A DNA stretch of 64,000 nucleotides from Photorhabdus thracensis (lineage in GTDB: Bacteria; Pseudomonadota; Gammaproteobacteria; Enterobacterales; Enterobacteriaceae), in contig NZ_CP011104.1 of NCBI RefSeq assembly GCF_001010285.1, positions 1,736,001 through 1,800,000 of the forward strand. Reading direction: 5' to 3'. The number at the start of each line of letters is the position of its first letter. Position 1 is the stretch's first letter. This document shows positions 62,269 through 64,000 of the stretch, one piece after another. The position numbers and the translations under genes were made by a program. Below the pieces are notes generated by a model, which ran no database searches, was not told the DNA's origin, and was given only the letters and a program-made list of their open reading frames with translations.

Positions 62269-63279
62269 ATGATAAATATATCAGTAATTTGCCCTATATT
62301 AAATGAAGAGAAATATATAAAAGGATGTATCGAATCACTTCTAAAACAAGATTATCCTACCGAGCAATTAGAGATTATCTTTATAGATGGCTGTAGCTCA
62401 GACAACACTTTAAAAGTCATTCAAAGTTATATTGAGAAATATGAATTCATAAAACTACTATACAACCCTGAAAAACATGTCCCTGCTGCACTGAATATTG
62501 GTATAAAAAATTCATCAGGAGAATATATAGCCAGAATCGATGCGCATTCTAACTATCCTAGCAACTACTTATCCAAACTATATAGTTTATCAAAACAATT
62601 TGATATTGATAATATAGGTGGAGTTCTTAGTACAAAACCATGTAATCCTACAATTATTGCCCATACTATTGCATATGCCTTAAGTAGTCACTTTGGCATG
62701 GGTAATTCCCATTTTCGAATTGGTGTCAATAACATAAAAAAAGTTGATACAGTACCTTTTGGTTTTTTCAAAAGAAATATATTCGATAAAATAGGTCTAT
62801 TTGATGAGGATTTAATTAGAAACCAAGATGATGAATTCAACAACAGAATTATAAAACATGGAGGTAATATATATCTTGCCCCAGATATTATTGTTGATTA
62901 TTACCCCAGAGATTCAATTAAAAAAACTTGCTCTATGTTCTATCAATACGGTTTGTTTAAACCATTAGTCAATTTGAAATTAAAAACAACAACATCATTT
63001 CGACAATTAATACCACCGACTTTTGTCTTAGGGTTAATCCTGGGACTAATCCTCTCATTCATTAACCCAATATTTTCATATCTATATATAAGTTGTATTT
63101 TTATCTATTTATCCCTGGCTTTATTGGTGTCAATAAAAGCCCATATTAAAAATAAAAAAAATTATATTTTCTTACCATTAATATTTCTGTGCATACATTT
63201 ATCTTATGGATCAGGGTATCTCATTGGAATAATGAAAATTATATTCAATAAGAAATTCCACGTAAAAAATAAAAGATAA
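62269..63279 (+). CDS. GT2 glycosyltransferase with C-terminal membrane helices (ExoA-like)
   Basis: The 336-residue protein has a GT-A fold: [20 protein letters not shown] at the start, [19 protein letters not shown] near 36, the metal site [12 protein letters not shown] (D-x-D variant D-A-H) near 88, and [17 protein letters not shown] with the ED-type motif near 180. Three hydrophobic segments follow after residue 245. ExoA-like enzymes of this shape add sugars to lipid carriers at the membrane. Position behind the pseudogene scar suggests it entered by recombination. Confidence 0.85.
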   Translation: MINISVICPILNEEKYIKGCIESLLKQDYPTEQLEIIFIDGCSSDNTLKVIQSYIEKYEFIKLLYNPEKHVPAALNIGIKNSSGEYIARIDAHSNYPSNYLSKLYSLSKQFDIDNIGGVLSTKPCNPTIIAHTIAYALSSHFGMGNSHFRIGVNNIKKVDTVPFGFFKRNIFDKIGLFDEDLIRNQDDEFNNRIIKHGGNIYLAPDIIVDYYPRDSIKKTCSMFYQYGLFKPLVNLKLKTTTSFRQLIPPTFVLGLILGLILSFINPIFSYLYISCIFIYLSLALLVSIKAHIKNKKNYIFLPLIFLCIHLSYGSGYLIGIMKIIFNKKFHVKNKR

Positions 63280-63289
63280 GGATTATATC

Positions 63290-64000
63290 ATGAGCTCTTT
63301 TTTTCTCCCTTTTGCACTCCCAGAACTCGGCCAAGAAGAAATTGATGAAGTCATTGATTCACTTAGAACAGGTTGGATAACTACCGGACCTAAAGCCAGA
63401 AGATTTGAACAAGATTTTGCTCTGTATTTAAATTCTGATGTTGAAGCAATCGCGGTAAGTTCAGCAACGGCTGGATTACATTTAGCGTTAGAAGCCATTG
63501 GTATCCAACCTGGTGATGAAATCATCGTCCCTACCTACACCTTTACTGCAACAGCAGAAGTTGTCCGTTATCTGGGCGCTCACCCTATTTTTGTTGATTC
63601 TTTACCTAACAGCCTGAATATTGATCCAGTAGCAATAAGAAAAGCAATCACATCCAAAACTAAAGCGATTATACCAGTACACTTTGCAGGTTTATCCTGT
63701 GATATGGATGAAATCATTGCTATAGCTAAAGAATTCAATCTACGAATAGTTGAAGATGCAGCTCATTCACTCCCAACCTTATACAAAGGAAAAAAAATTG
63801 GCACTCTGGACACCGATGTAACCGTATTTAGTTTCTACGCCAATAAAACCATGACAACGGCTGAAGGCGGGATGCTAGTAACCCGAAATCCAGACATTAT
63901 AAAAAGAGCAAAAGTCATGCGTTTGCACGGCATTAGCAAAGATGCTTTTGACAGATATCAATCTAAAACACCAGCCTGGTACTACGAAGTGATTGAACCA
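63290..64000 (+). CDS. DegT/DnrJ/EryC1/StrS sugar aminotransferase, 3' end outside window
   Basis: The first 237 codons are present and the frame is open to the window end. [50 protein letters not shown] and the PLP-Lys site [16 protein letters not shown] near residue 182 define the family. The start resembles ArnB-type 4-aminotransferases ([20 protein letters not shown]). It probably makes a 4-amino-6-deoxy sugar such as UDP-QuiNAc4N for the O-unit, but the substrate cannot be told from this part. Confidence 0.9.
   Translation, partial: MSSFFLPFALPELGQEEIDEVIDSLRTGWITTGPKARRFEQDFALYLNSDVEAIAVSSATAGLHLALEAIGIQPGDEIIVPTYTFTATAEVVRYLGAHPIFVDSLPNSLNIDPVAIRKAITSKTKAIIPVHFAGLSCDMDEIIAIAKEFNLRIVEDAAHSLPTLYKGKKIGTLDTDVTVFSFYANKTMTTAEGGMLVTRNPDIIKRAKVMRLHGISKDAFDRYQSKTPAWYYEVIEP

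Overview
The window is a chromosomal segment of an AT-rich enterobacterium. Protein content and gene order (glpFK-fpr-yiiR-yiiQ-tpiA-sbp-pfkA on one side, cpxP-cpxRA on the other, then an O-antigen cluster) point to the Morganellaceae, most likely Photorhabdus or a close relative such as Xenorhabdus. The genus call is an inference from memory of gene order. Compared with the E. coli order, glpX (after glpK), cdh (before sbp) and fieF (between pfkA and cpxP) are absent here.

Layout: 1-7.0 kb holds core metabolism: glycerol uptake and phosphorylation, ferredoxin-NADP reductase, triosephosphate isomerase, sulfate-binding protein and phosphofructokinase. 7.3-9.6 kb is a three-gene, translationally coupled membrane-lipid operon (CDP-alcohol phosphatidyltransferase, acyltransferase, CDP-diglyceride synthase). 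9.7-47.9 kb is a tandem pile-up of P2-like prophages at one integration site next to cpxP. It contains a scrap of a first element (9.7-10.0 kb), a decayed second element (10.0-16.2 kb) and a large, nearly complete but crippled third prophage (16.2-47.9 kb). At least four att-like sequences mark the boundaries. The second element carries an IS982 copy that is itself split by a group II intron and by an IS110/IS1111-group element.

The large prophage keeps the P2 order ogr-D-U-T-E-FII-FI-[cargo]-G-H-I-J-W-V-S-R-lysis-X-L-M-N-O-P-A-dam-...-int. Three lesions disable it. The immunity region (repressor gene, start of cox, start of int) is deleted, the portal gene Q is deleted with the ends of P and A, and the tail-sheath gene FI is frameshifted. 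Cargo regions hold toxin-antitoxin loci (HicAB, two HigBA-like pairs, a PemK/MazF-like toxin), duplicated XRE and Ner-like regulators, and a 1.9-kb module bounded by 108-bp inverted repeats. Each repeat of that module carries an inward promoter and operator.

47.9-50.6 kb is the Cpx envelope-stress system, with a perfect CpxR box between cpxP and cpxRA. 51.0-64.0 kb is an O-antigen cluster behind an RfaH ops-like element. wbpA, wbpB, wbpD, wbpE and wbpI give a complete route to UDP-ManNAc3NAcA, and Wzx, Wzy, two GT4 and one GT2 glycosyltransferases follow. Between wzx and wzy lies a membrane-anchored protein resembling the C-terminal domain of heparan-sulfate glucuronyl C5-epimerases. It suggests that a uronic acid may be epimerised on the lipid-linked glycan in the periplasm, and it is the most interesting single gene here.
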